From positions 43,975 to 51,455 of the forward strand of contig AWNV01000018.1 in NCBI GenBank assembly GCA_000493965.1: DNA of 7,481 nt. Direction: 5' to 3'. The notes below the pieces were generated by a model. That model was given only the letters and a program-made list of their open reading frames with translations. It ran no database searches and was not told the DNA's origin. Of the stretch, positions 1-4,938 are shown in pieces (positions within the stretch are counted from its first letter, which is position 1; every line of letters starts with the position of its first letter). This stretch comes from Candidatus Aminicenans sakinawicola JGI OTU-1 (GTDB lineage Bacteria; Acidobacteriota; Aminicenantia; Aminicenantales; Aminicenantaceae). The position numbers and the translations under genes are program-made.

Positions 1-2
1 CC

Positions 3-71
3 ACAGGTTGGTGGAAACATGAAAAATCGGGAAAATCTTTGGAGCAATTAAGGAGTGAACTGCCTGGATAG
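3..71 (+). CDS. C-terminal end of an unidentified gene cut by the window start
   Basis: Frame 3 is open from the first base to a TAG at 69-71 and gives about 22 residues ending KSLEQLRSELPG. The piece is hydrophilic, with GWWKHEKSGK near its start, and looks like the tail of a soluble protein. The start codon and most of the gene lie outside the window, so no family can be assigned. If real, it runs convergently to the RT operon, whose stop is at 328. The open stretch is too short to exclude chance. Confidence 0.35.
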   Translation, partial: TGWWKHEKSGKSLEQLRSELPG

Positions 72-327
72 AAATATTATAGACGAAGATTGAAATGAGA
101 AAAGAAGAATATGTGTCTTTGATGGGCAAAAATAGCTGATTAAGAAGTAAAATGGGCTTCCGAAAAAATAATTGCTGATAAATTCCTCAAAAAAGACTAT
201 TTCTAACAATATAAAAATGTTAGGTTTACACGTCCCTTATTCTTATTACCTTGTTCTCACTTCTTATTCATTAAATTTATTCTCTAAAAAAATTGAGTAT
301 GCTTTTGATAACGAAAATCAAGATATG
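72..327. other. Intergenic stretch between convergent genes, possible decayed coding sequence
   Basis: No gene with a credible start is seen here. Short open stretches occur, such as a plus-strand frame ending at about 204 that reads EVKWASEKIIADKFLKKDYF after an in-frame stop, and a 14-codon ATG frame at 95-139. They are interrupted and in different frames, so they may be remnants of the gene ending at 71 or chance. A weak inverted repeat lies at 203-223 (listed separately). Confidence 0.4.
203..223 (-). terminator. Weak hairpin, possible terminator of the RT operon
   Basis: CTAACA (203-208) pairs with TGTTAG (218-223) around a 9-base loop. Read on the minus strand, which is the direction of the RT gene, the stem is followed 8 bases later by a run of six T. 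The stem is short and AT-rich and sits about 105 bases after the RT stop, so it is a weak candidate. Confidence 0.3.
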
Positions 328-1143
328 TTATTTCATTAAATATTTTATATAGGATTTTTTTCCAAGTAGTTGTGCGTCATAAGGAGGAACCTCTTTTTCT
401 AATTCCTCGATTTCCTTTAAAAATTGAGTAGTAGCTTCTATCCTTTCGTTAAGACGAATGTTTAGACTGATTTGCTCTTCTGTTTGATTCATTATTTTAG
501 TTTTAGATTCATTGATATCATAACCATAGCGTTTGAGTATTTTTTTTACTATGCTTTTTGCATGTTTTATCCCTTTTGGCCCACTTATGGTAATATCGTC
601 AACGTAGATAGAAAAAGCGGAGTAAGGAATTTGTTTAAGAAATTTTTCAAGTCCTTCAGCAAATCCTTGTAGCATTAATCTTGCGACGCAAGGGCTAGTA
701 GGTGCTCCTTGCGGTAAATGTTTTTTATGTGTAACTAGTCGCGTTAAAAGCTTTGCGACGTCATCTCTTGAGCCATTTTCAATGAGCATGTTTTTTACGA
801 AAGCTGATTTTGTACTTAAGAAAAAGTTAGTAATATCCATAGTTATTACGGTTTCCTTTTTCACATGTTCCTTTACAGCCTTTTTAGTAGAGGTGCCAGA
901 TCTTCCATATAATTTAGGATGGGTGGGAATTTTGTGTATAATTCTATCAAGAAGCCTCTTTTGAAGTTTTTTGAGAATTGGAAGTGGAATTTCTAATTTA
1001 CGTTCACTACCATCCTTTTTTGGTATTGATACTTCATAATATAGGCGTGGTACGTCTTTAGCTAAATCAATTAGAGCAGTTTTGGATAATCCTAATTTGA
1101 CTGCTAAGCTATCGACTGATAAATTTTCAAGGATTTGTGCCAT
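328..1143 (-). CDS. Retron-like reverse transcriptase, compact form
   Basis: The 271-aa protein is an RNA-directed DNA polymerase. The RT blocks appear in order: KKDGSERKLEIP (42-53), the block-2 region HPKLYG...KAVKEH (75-93), VITMDITNFF with catalytic D103 (99-108), LPQGAPTSP (143-151), YVDD (180-183) with the catalytic acidic pair, and GYDINESKTKI (207-217). The C-terminal LLGKKSYIKYL (259-269) resembles the thumb signature of retron RTs. No extra domain (maturase, endonuclease, integrase) is present, and the protein stops right after this motif, so it is shorter than the usual 300 or so residues. The retron NAxxH motif reads KAVKEH, and the VTG motif position reads ISLNIRLN. The start overlaps the upstream stop as TAATG and has no Shine-Dalgarno of its own, so translation is probably coupled. 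In retrons the RT copies a partner RNA encoded just upstream; a candidate is at 1570-1728. A non-retron RT clade (unknown group or DRT-like) is the alternative. Confidence 0.88.
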   Translation of the reverse strand: MAQILENLSVDSLAVKLGLSKTALIDLAKDVPRLYYEVSIPKKDGSERKLEIPLPILKKLQKRLLDRIIHKIPTHPKLYGRSGTSTKKAVKEHVKKETVITMDITNFFLSTKSAFVKNMLIENGSRDDVAKLLTRLVTHKKHLPQGAPTSPCVARLMLQGFAEGLEKFLKQIPYSAFSIYVDDITISGPKGIKHAKSIVKKILKRYGYDINESKTKIMNQTEEQISLNIRLNERIEATTQFLKEIEELEKEVPPYDAQLLGKKSYIKYLMK

Positions 1144-1526
1144 TATATATAAACCGAAGTATAAAATCCGGAGAATTTGTAACCCATGGGAGTCTTACTT
1201 CTTAACTTGAGCAGGAACATAACTAGCCAGCTGAAAGCATCGAATGTCAGTGCAACAATTTTAAAACGATATTGAACATTGAATTGAGTTTTACAATTCT
1301 CTAGAATTGCTCTTTCTTCGGGTGTAACATCAGGAACAATTTGCAAGAAAGTTTTAATATCACTTATTGCGGATCTACATTCATTGCAAATAACAGCACG
1401 AAGTGCAGCTTGAAGTAAGACATCCCCTTGTGCCTTAAGTCCCCGCTTTTTTCTCACTAGGATTAATCTTTCCATGATGAGTCTTGAACGAGGCTTAATG
1501 ACCAAGGTAGATATCTTCTTCCTCAA
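1143..1526 (-). CDS. Small basic protein co-transcribed with the RT, unknown function
   Basis: I do not recognise this family. I place the start at the TTG at 1526-1524, giving 127 aa (MRKKISTLV...). The farther GTG at 1535-1533 lies inside the Shine-Dalgarno and is unlikely to be used. The N-terminal 30 residues are very rich in Lys and Arg, suggesting nucleic-acid contact. A CNEC pair (C47, C50) could be half of a metal site. Residues about 88-107 (FKIVALTFDAFSWLVMFLLK) are hydrophobic enough for one membrane helix, but the internal Asp and Lys make a buried helix possible. The gene ends in TAA, whose last A is the first base of the RT ATG, so the two products are made together. In retrons the partner protein is often the toxin or effector; a membrane-acting effector or an RNA-binding cofactor would both fit. 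That role is inference. Confidence 0.7.
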   Translation of the reverse strand: MRKKISTLVIKPRSRLIMERLILVRKKRGLKAQGDVLLQAALRAVICNECRSAISDIKTFLQIVPDVTPEERAILENCKTQFNVQYRFKIVALTFDAFSWLVMFLLKLRSKTPMGYKFSGFYTSVYI

Positions 1527-1531
1527 TTTAA

Positions 1532-1541
1532 TCACCTCCTT
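1532..1541 (-). promoter_or_regulatory. Near-perfect Shine-Dalgarno that decides the start of the small protein
   Basis: On the minus strand this reads AAGGAGGTGA, fully complementary to the conserved 3' end of 16S rRNA. The GTG at 1535-1533 is part of this sequence and cannot be read at a normal spacing. The in-frame TTG at 1526-1524 lies 8 bases after the GGAGG core, the usual distance, so it is the better start. Confidence 0.75.
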
Positions 1542-1583
1542 TTAATATAGATTTTAAATTCTTCTTTCTTAAAATAAATGGCA

Positions 1584-1610
1584 CTATTTAACAGAATCCT
1601 GTTAAAATAG
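1584..1610 (-). repeat. 11-bp inverted repeat with one bulge, 4-base loop
   Basis: CTATTTAACAG (1584-1594) pairs with CTGTTAAAATAG (1599-1610), with A1607 bulged; the inner 8 pairs are perfect. The loop is AATC on the plus strand and GATT on the minus strand. It is the last hairpin of the candidate RNA leader and ends about 42 bases before the Shine-Dalgarno of the small protein. Confidence 0.65.
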
Positions 1611-1667
1611 GTTAAAAAAGAGAACATAAGTTACCTTCAATGAGAAGTGTCTTTATTTCTCTTTAAA

Positions 1668-1691
1668 TATGCTGAAGTTTAAATCAGCATA
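1668..1691 (-). repeat. Perfect 8-bp inverted repeat, 8-base loop
   Basis: TATGCTGA (1668-1675) and TCAGCATA (1684-1691) are exact reverse complements around an 8-base loop. Short stems of this size are typical of the msr part of retron RNAs. It would be the first hairpin of the proposed minus-strand leader. Confidence 0.6.
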
Positions 1692-1760
1692 ACGACCTTA
1701 CTTGGCAACAAACGTCATTTCCATTTTACTCTATAAGTATTTTCATCTTTAAGCGTCTAA

Positions 1761-1789
1761 ATCATAGCCATGGAACCCTTACATGATAA
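1761..1789 (-). promoter_or_regulatory. Candidate promoter of the RT operon
   Basis: On the minus strand TTATCA (1789-1784) and TATGAT (1766-1761) are separated by 17 bases. They match the -35 and -10 consensus at 4 of 6 and 5 of 6 positions. Transcription would begin near 1754, about 25 bases before the proposed RNA leader and about 230 bases before the first start codon. The match is only moderate in such AT-rich DNA. Confidence 0.35.
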
Positions 1790-1803
1790 GCAAGAAGATA
1801 GGC

Positions 1804-1837
1804 ATTAATTCAATCAAGAAAACTTAATTGAGTGAAT
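1804..1837. repeat. Imperfect 15-base inverted repeat, 4-base loop
   Basis: The arms 1804-1818 and 1823-1837 pair at 12 of 15 Watson-Crick positions, plus one wobble, around the loop AAAA. It lies upstream of the RT promoter candidate and is AT-rich; its function is unknown. Confidence 0.4.
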
Positions 1838-2048
1838 CCGATATTACCGTTGGGGCATTTTCACTAAATGTATTCCTTGATCTCATTTCCAAAGCAGTCA
1901 CATCTGAAACTTGTTTCCCAAAGATTCGATTTATCAATTAGCTTTTTTTCAACTAATTGGAGAAGGAAGATAGAGGTGATTTCAATCAACCTTGATCACG
2001 ATTTTTTTTCAAAGAACATTTTAGTAGAGTCAACTACTCCACCATAAC

Positions 2049-2097
2049 GATACAATATATAGCAGCTTTTCAAGTTTATACAACTGTATATTGTATC
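2049..2097. promoter_or_regulatory. Operator-like dyad: 14-bp inverted repeat with a nested palindrome
   Basis: GATACAATATATAG (2049-2062) pairs with CTGTATATTGTATC (2084-2097), 13 Watson-Crick pairs and one G-T, around a 21-base centre. Overlapping the right arm is a perfect dyad, TATACA-AC-TGTATA (2077-2090). ATACAA boxes occur at 2050 and 2078, and the inverted form TTGTAT at 2091 and 2122. Symmetry on this scale between two divergent genes suggests a repressor site, but a hairpin in a transcript cannot be excluded. It lies too far from the SIR2 start (about 210 bases) to be a simple promoter-proximal operator. Confidence 0.45.
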
Positions 2098-2185
2098 AAT
2101 AATAAATATAAGCCGTATTCCTTGTATTGTCAAGTATTTCTATTAATTCTTGTTACAGCAATATGATAATGTGAGCATATCCCTA

Positions 2186-2238
2186 GAAATTTGACAATGC
2201 AATAAGGTGAAATTTGGCCTGCTAACTGTTGAAATTCG
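2186..2238 (+). repeat. Three spaced GAAATT(T/C)G repeats before the SIR2 promoter
   Basis: GAAATTTG begins at 2186 and at 2209, and GAAATTCG begins at 2231. The start-to-start distances of 23 and 22 bases are about two helical turns, placing the copies on one face of the DNA. The third copy overlaps the proposed -35 box. This layout fits binding sites for a regulator, though each unit is only 8 bases and AT-rich. Confidence 0.4.
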
Positions 2239-2257
2239 AAATCATATAAACTAGAAT
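2229..2257 (+). promoter_or_regulatory. Promoter of the SIR2 gene
   Basis: TTGAAA (2229-2234) and TAGAAT (2252-2257) are separated by exactly 17 bases and each match the sigma-70-type consensus at 5 of 6 positions. The predicted start of transcription is near 2264, giving a leader of about 40 bases. The same region also contains CGAAA followed by CATATAAA (2237-2250), which resembles an archaeal BRE/TATA element, so the promoter type depends on the host. Confidence 0.55.
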
Positions 2258-2292
2258 TAAAATATACGCAAAAGGCTATTTACATTATCCAA

Positions 2293-2298
2293 AAGGAG
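2293..2298 (+). promoter_or_regulatory. Shine-Dalgarno of the SIR2 gene
   Basis: AAGGAG lies 6 bases before the ATG at 2305, an ideal distance that fixes this start. Confidence 0.75.
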
Positions 2299-2304
2299 TG
2301 TAGA

Positions 2305-3315
2305 ATGGGCAGCCCACTATTTATTTTAGGAGCGGGATTCAATAAAGATGCAAAAGGAGAAGTTGGTCCAGATAAAGGCAAAAATATGTATAGTATAGAA
2401 TATGAAAACCAAGTTGATTATCCTTTAGTTTCTGATCTATATAAATGTTTTGGATTAGAACGTTCTGAACAGAATATCTCTGTTGAGGAAATGTTTTCAA
2501 ATGCAATTTCTGAGAACGATTACCAACCACTCAATAAGTTATATGACAAGATATCAGAGGCTGACTATTATCTTGCATATGAACTTGCAAATTTCAAAGA
2601 CAGATCATCTAATTGTTATTTGAAATTCCTTAGTGAATTTAAGAGTTCTTCTTTTCTAACGTTTAACTATGATTCACTTGTTGAGGCAATCCTTTTTAAG
2701 TTTAAACGTTGGTATCCTCATGATGGCTATGGAGTTCATGTTGAAGTTGAATATAATAGAATTGATACCGGATTGAGGGAGTCTTCTTGCAAGGTTCTTC
2801 ATCTCCACGGCAGTTTTTGTATTAATACAGCTAAAATTGATTTAATTGAAATGCCTGGTGATAACATGTCATTTATTCAAGCGAGAGAAAGGCCTGGTTA
2901 TCTATTTGATCCTGATAGGATAACCAGCTTATTTTCTTCATGCAATCGAGCTATTCCTGATCCTGGAAATTTAGAAGAGATCAAGTCTAGAGTGATTGCT
3001 CCAGTTCCAGATAAAACAGAAGGACTTAAAAAAAGTTTTGTTCAAGAAACATATAAAAAGGCTAAATCATTGTTAATGAGTTCAGACACTTTGATCTCAA
3101 TAGGCTACAGTTTTAATCCACTTGATAAAAATTCCTATGACTCTCTAATACGAAGCTTTAATGGGCGTCATATAATAATAGACCCTAATGCAGAGGGAAT
3201 TGCCCGACTTCTCAAAGAGTCTAATTATTCTGCTCAATTTGTGCCAATCACTTCTACCCTTAAAGAATGGGTAGATGATGGATTTTGTAGACTTGATTGT
3301 AAATCTGATAATTAA
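2305..3315 (+). CDS. SIR2-like family protein, probable NAD+-consuming defence effector
   Basis: This 336-aa protein has the SIR2 Rossmann fold. Visible motifs are the N-terminal GAGFNKDA loop (9-16), FLTFNYDSLVE (117-127) with the conserved Asn121 and Asp123, LHLHGSF (165-171) with the probable catalytic His168, LISIGYSFNPLD (263-274), and a late strand IIIDPN (290-295). It lacks the Cys4 zinc module expected of a deacetylase sirtuin. The pattern GAG/FNYD/LHG/GYS is that of the SIR2-like proteins found in anti-phage systems, where they degrade NAD+ on infection and stop growth. No second sensor domain (SLOG, pAgo, TIR, HerA) is fused to it. A partner would therefore have to come from elsewhere, and the nearest candidates are the divergent RT operon or the downstream cassette. 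It has its own promoter and Shine-Dalgarno and seems to be a single-gene transcript. The family call is firm; the NADase role is inference from the family. Confidence 0.85.
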   Translation: MGSPLFILGAGFNKDAKGEVGPDKGKNMYSIEYENQVDYPLVSDLYKCFGLERSEQNISVEEMFSNAISENDYQPLNKLYDKISEADYYLAYELANFKDRSSNCYLKFLSEFKSSSFLTFNYDSLVEAILFKFKRWYPHDGYGVHVEVEYNRIDTGLRESSCKVLHLHGSFCINTAKIDLIEMPGDNMSFIQARERPGYLFDPDRITSLFSSCNRAIPDPGNLEEIKSRVIAPVPDKTEGLKKSFVQETYKKAKSLLMSSDTLISIGYSFNPLDKNSYDSLIRSFNGRHIIIDPNAEGIARLLKESNYSAQFVPITSTLKEWVDDGFCRLDCKSDN

Positions 3316-3723
3316 TCAGAACTGGGGATATTATCCTTTAAGTAAGAAATTTGGCTCGGTCAGTCAGCCCAAAACCAGCGGAAAGGGAAATGGCTTCCCT
3401 TTCCCTCTGATGATGTCTATTATATCACGAAAATACTAGCCTACATGTGGTTCAAATTTTGGGGTGCAGTTCGAAAATTCCACTTTCAATTATAATTGCT
3501 AACAATATAAGTTTCTAGGGAATAGTCCAATCTATAATGCTTCCACGAAAAAGACAAAGCAGAAAATCACCCCTCGATTCACCTTAAGAGGCTATTGAAG
3601 TGACCTAGGTATTATTGATACATTTTTATCCTGAACCAAATTTTTAGAGATTTGGGGGGATGTAATAAGACATCAGAAAAAGATAATAAAAGAATTTAAT
3701 ATTGAATAATTATATCATTTAAA
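3316..3723. other. 408-base gap separating the SIR2 gene from the second cassette
   Basis: It holds a strong hairpin at 3380-3404 and a weak GGCT/AGCC hairpin around 3352-3369. The frame 3346-3495 is open for 49 codons but lacks a start near its beginning and has no Shine-Dalgarno, so I do not call it. No clear bacterial promoter for the DUF6361 gene was found. The only candidate signal is an AT-rich TTTAATAT at 3695-3702, about 26 bases before its ATG, which is the distance of an archaeal TATA box to a leaderless start. Confidence 0.5.
3380..3404 (+). terminator. Perfect 10-bp hairpin after SIR2, possible terminator
   Basis: GGAAAGGGAA (3380-3389) and TTCCCTTTCC (3395-3404) are exact reverse complements around a 5-base loop, about 65 bases after the SIR2 stop. 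It is the most GC-rich stem in the window. No T run follows on either strand, so it is not a classic intrinsic terminator. It may act as a transcript end or RNA-stabilising stem, or mark the border of an inserted segment. Confidence 0.4.
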
Positions 3724-4929
3724 ATGCCATCATCATTTAAATGGGTTGATTTTGCGGAGGACGACCGTCAGAAAATGATGGAGATTCTCCATCTATTCAA
3801 CGAGAAAGAAATTCGGGAAGAGCTAGGTATAGGAACGGTTCGAGATGCCTTTTCGGATATTTTGTTCCCCGGAACTAGTACGCTTCATACCAGGGCGAAA
3901 TACATGCTCTTTGTACCATGGATATTTATGAAGCATGAGCGGAAACAGACTCATTCAAAGGATATTGAGGAATATTCTAGGGAAACTGAAATCAAGCTTA
4001 TCAGGGAGCTTCTAAAAAGTGGAGAAGAAGATGGGGTCATTGGCAGAGTTGCTCTTGATAATCTCAAAATCCTTCCCAGCTATATGTATTGGTCAGGATT
4101 AGGTCAATGGGGAATCCGAAGGTTTAACGGTTCTTTGTATCAGTATTTCCGATCATTAGATAGTTTTTATTTTTACAGTAAAAATATTGTTAAATCTGAT
4201 GATAATGAGTTGGTTTCATCTGCGGCCTATAATTGGGATCCGAACATAGTTTCACCGACCAAGAATTTTCCCGAGGGAGCAAATTTTACACTTTCTAGGC
4301 AAGAAGCAGAGTATCTTCATGATAGAATATTAGCAAGTTGTTCTGGCAGCCTATTGGCTTGTCTTGTGGATAAAACTAAAATCACTAATGTTAATTTTGT
4401 CTGGCAGCACCCGCAATTTGCTCTATTTTCGAAGGAACATCAAAAGATAATCTGGCATGCCAGGAATTTTTCCGAGTCAATTCACGGAGCCATTTTAGTC
4501 TATAATCTAATGCTCTCTGAAGAAGCTAAAAATCAAGAACTGATTGAAAAGTATAGAGAGAAGATTAAAAGATGGGCAGATGAACTAAGAAAGCGTTTTT
4601 ATGAGATAAAAACCTGGGATCTGAATGAATTCTGGGGGATCGTTTTTAGTGAAAACAGCCATATCCCCATTCAAACACGGAGGTTCATAGAACATTGGAT
4701 TTATTTGGTAAAGGAGAATAAGAATTTGAGCAGGCTGAGTGAAAACAAGCAGGCACGTAGTCTTATTTATCGAAGAGAAGTGCGTATAAAAGGAAAGAGA
4801 TCGAGGCTCAAAAATAAGCGCATGCTTGATAACTGGTCCGGAGAATCCGGTGTTTATTATCTTGGTTTCAGATGGGCGGTGTCAAAACGGATTCTTAATG
4901 ATATATTACAAGGATTAGGGAGGAGTTGA
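3724..4929 (+). CDS. DUF6361 family protein, first gene of the nuclease/helicase cassette
   Basis: The 401-aa protein matches what I recall of the DUF6361 family. Its N-terminus carries FKWVDFAEDDRQKM (5-18) and EELGIGTVRDAFSDILFPG (32-50), and the arginine/aromatic run RAKYMLFVPWIF follows. Length and conserved N-terminus support this ATG, although no Shine-Dalgarno precedes it and the frame is closed by a TGA at 3703-3705. The middle is rich in Trp and Tyr, and the C-terminus (345-375) is strongly basic, which may mean nucleic-acid contact. No catalytic motif is recognisable. The function of the family is unknown. It stands 9 bases before a PLD-like gene and upstream of a helicase, so it is probably a scaffold, sensor or specificity subunit of that complex; this is inference. 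Confidence 0.72.
   Translation: MPSSFKWVDFAEDDRQKMMEILHLFNEKEIREELGIGTVRDAFSDILFPGTSTLHTRAKYMLFVPWIFMKHERKQTHSKDIEEYSRETEIKLIRELLKSGEEDGVIGRVALDNLKILPSYMYWSGLGQWGIRRFNGSLYQYFRSLDSFYFYSKNIVKSDDNELVSSAAYNWDPNIVSPTKNFPEGANFTLSRQEAEYLHDRILASCSGSLLACLVDKTKITNVNFVWQHPQFALFSKEHQKIIWHARNFSESIHGAILVYNLMLSEEAKNQELIEKYREKIKRWADELRKRFYEIKTWDLNEFWGIVFSENSHIPIQTRRFIEHWIYLVKENKNLSRLSENKQARSLIYRREVRIKGKRSRLKNKRMLDNWSGESGVYYLGFRWAVSKRILNDILQGLGRS
4917..4925 (+). promoter_or_regulatory. Shine-Dalgarno of the PLD-like gene, inside the end of the DUF6361 gene
   Basis: AGGGAGGAG lies within the last codons of the DUF6361 gene, 13 bases before the ATG at 4939. The spacing is longer than usual. A TAA at 4930-4932 closes the frame upstream, and no other start codon lies between, so the ATG stands. 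The arrangement favours coupled translation. Confidence 0.55.
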
Positions 4930-4938
4930 TAATTAATC

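Larger units (their letters stand above)
1570..1728 (-). ncRNA. Candidate retron-type structured RNA leader upstream of the RT operon
   Basis: Nearly half of this stretch can pair. Three stem elements occur in tandem: 1684-1691 with 1668-1675 (TATGCTGA/TCAGCATA, 8 bp, 8-base loop); 1657-1664 with 1617-1624 (8 bp), enclosing a 6-bp hairpin with one bulge at 1633-1650; and 1599-1610 with 1584-1594 (11 bp, one bulge, 4-base loop). An AT-rich outer helix, 1716-1728 with 1570-1580 (11 pairs, two bulged G on the RNA strand), could close the whole block, like the a1/a2 pairing of retron RNAs. Length (about 160 nt), strand and position, between a promoter candidate and the first gene of an RT operon, fit a retron msr-msd RNA. 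A clear branching-guanosine context and one long msd stem are not obvious, and the AT-rich outer helix could be chance. A structured regulatory 5' UTR is the alternative. Confidence 0.4.
1536..2304. other. 769-base divergent spacer between RT operon and SIR2 gene
   Basis: No convincing gene is present. The spacer is crowded with short inverted repeats. Besides those listed separately, there are AGTAG/CTACT at 2023-2038, GTGA-TT-TCAA/TTGATCAC at 1976-1999, CAATTAG/CTAATTG at 1935-1959, and imperfect 15-base arms with a 4-base loop at 1804-1837. The part nearest the RT operon (1570-1728) is the most densely paired. The part nearest SIR2 (2186-2257) holds repeats and a promoter. An open stretch at 1828-1941 (37 codons from TTG) has no Shine-Dalgarno and is not called as a gene. 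Confidence 0.6.

Noticed and set aside
472..964. Plus-strand open frames at 472-672 and 782-964
   Set aside because: They are antisense to the well-supported RT gene, Phe/Ile-rich in the way expected of a complementary strand, and have no ribosome binding site.
2191..2196. Perfect TTGACA -35 box upstream of SIR2
   Set aside because: No -10-like hexamer lies 16 to 19 bases downstream; the TTGAAA-17-TAGAAT pair is better.
1536..2304. CRISPR array or insertion sequence in the long spacer
   Set aside because: There are no regularly spaced identical repeats of CRISPR length, no transposase frame, and no terminal inverted repeats flanked by target duplications.
2339..2530. Minus-strand open frame of 63 codons
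   Set aside because: It lies antisense within the SIR2 motif region, whose coding frame is certain.
2305..3315. SIR2 protein as a classical deacetylase sirtuin or as Thoeris ThsA
   Set aside because: It lacks the Cys4 zinc module of deacetylases, and no SLOG domain or TIR partner gene is present in the window.
3346..3495. Open plus-strand frame of 49 codons between SIR2 and DUF6361 (contains MWFKFWGAVRKF)
   Set aside because: It has no start near its beginning and no Shine-Dalgarno, it runs through the palindrome at 3380-3404, and a frame of this length is not rare by chance.
203..3510. Shared 12-mer CTAACAATATAA at 203-214 and 3499-3510 as possible flanking repeats of an inserted element
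   Set aside because: A 12-base AT-rich match is expected a few times by chance in a window this size, and it does not extend on either side.
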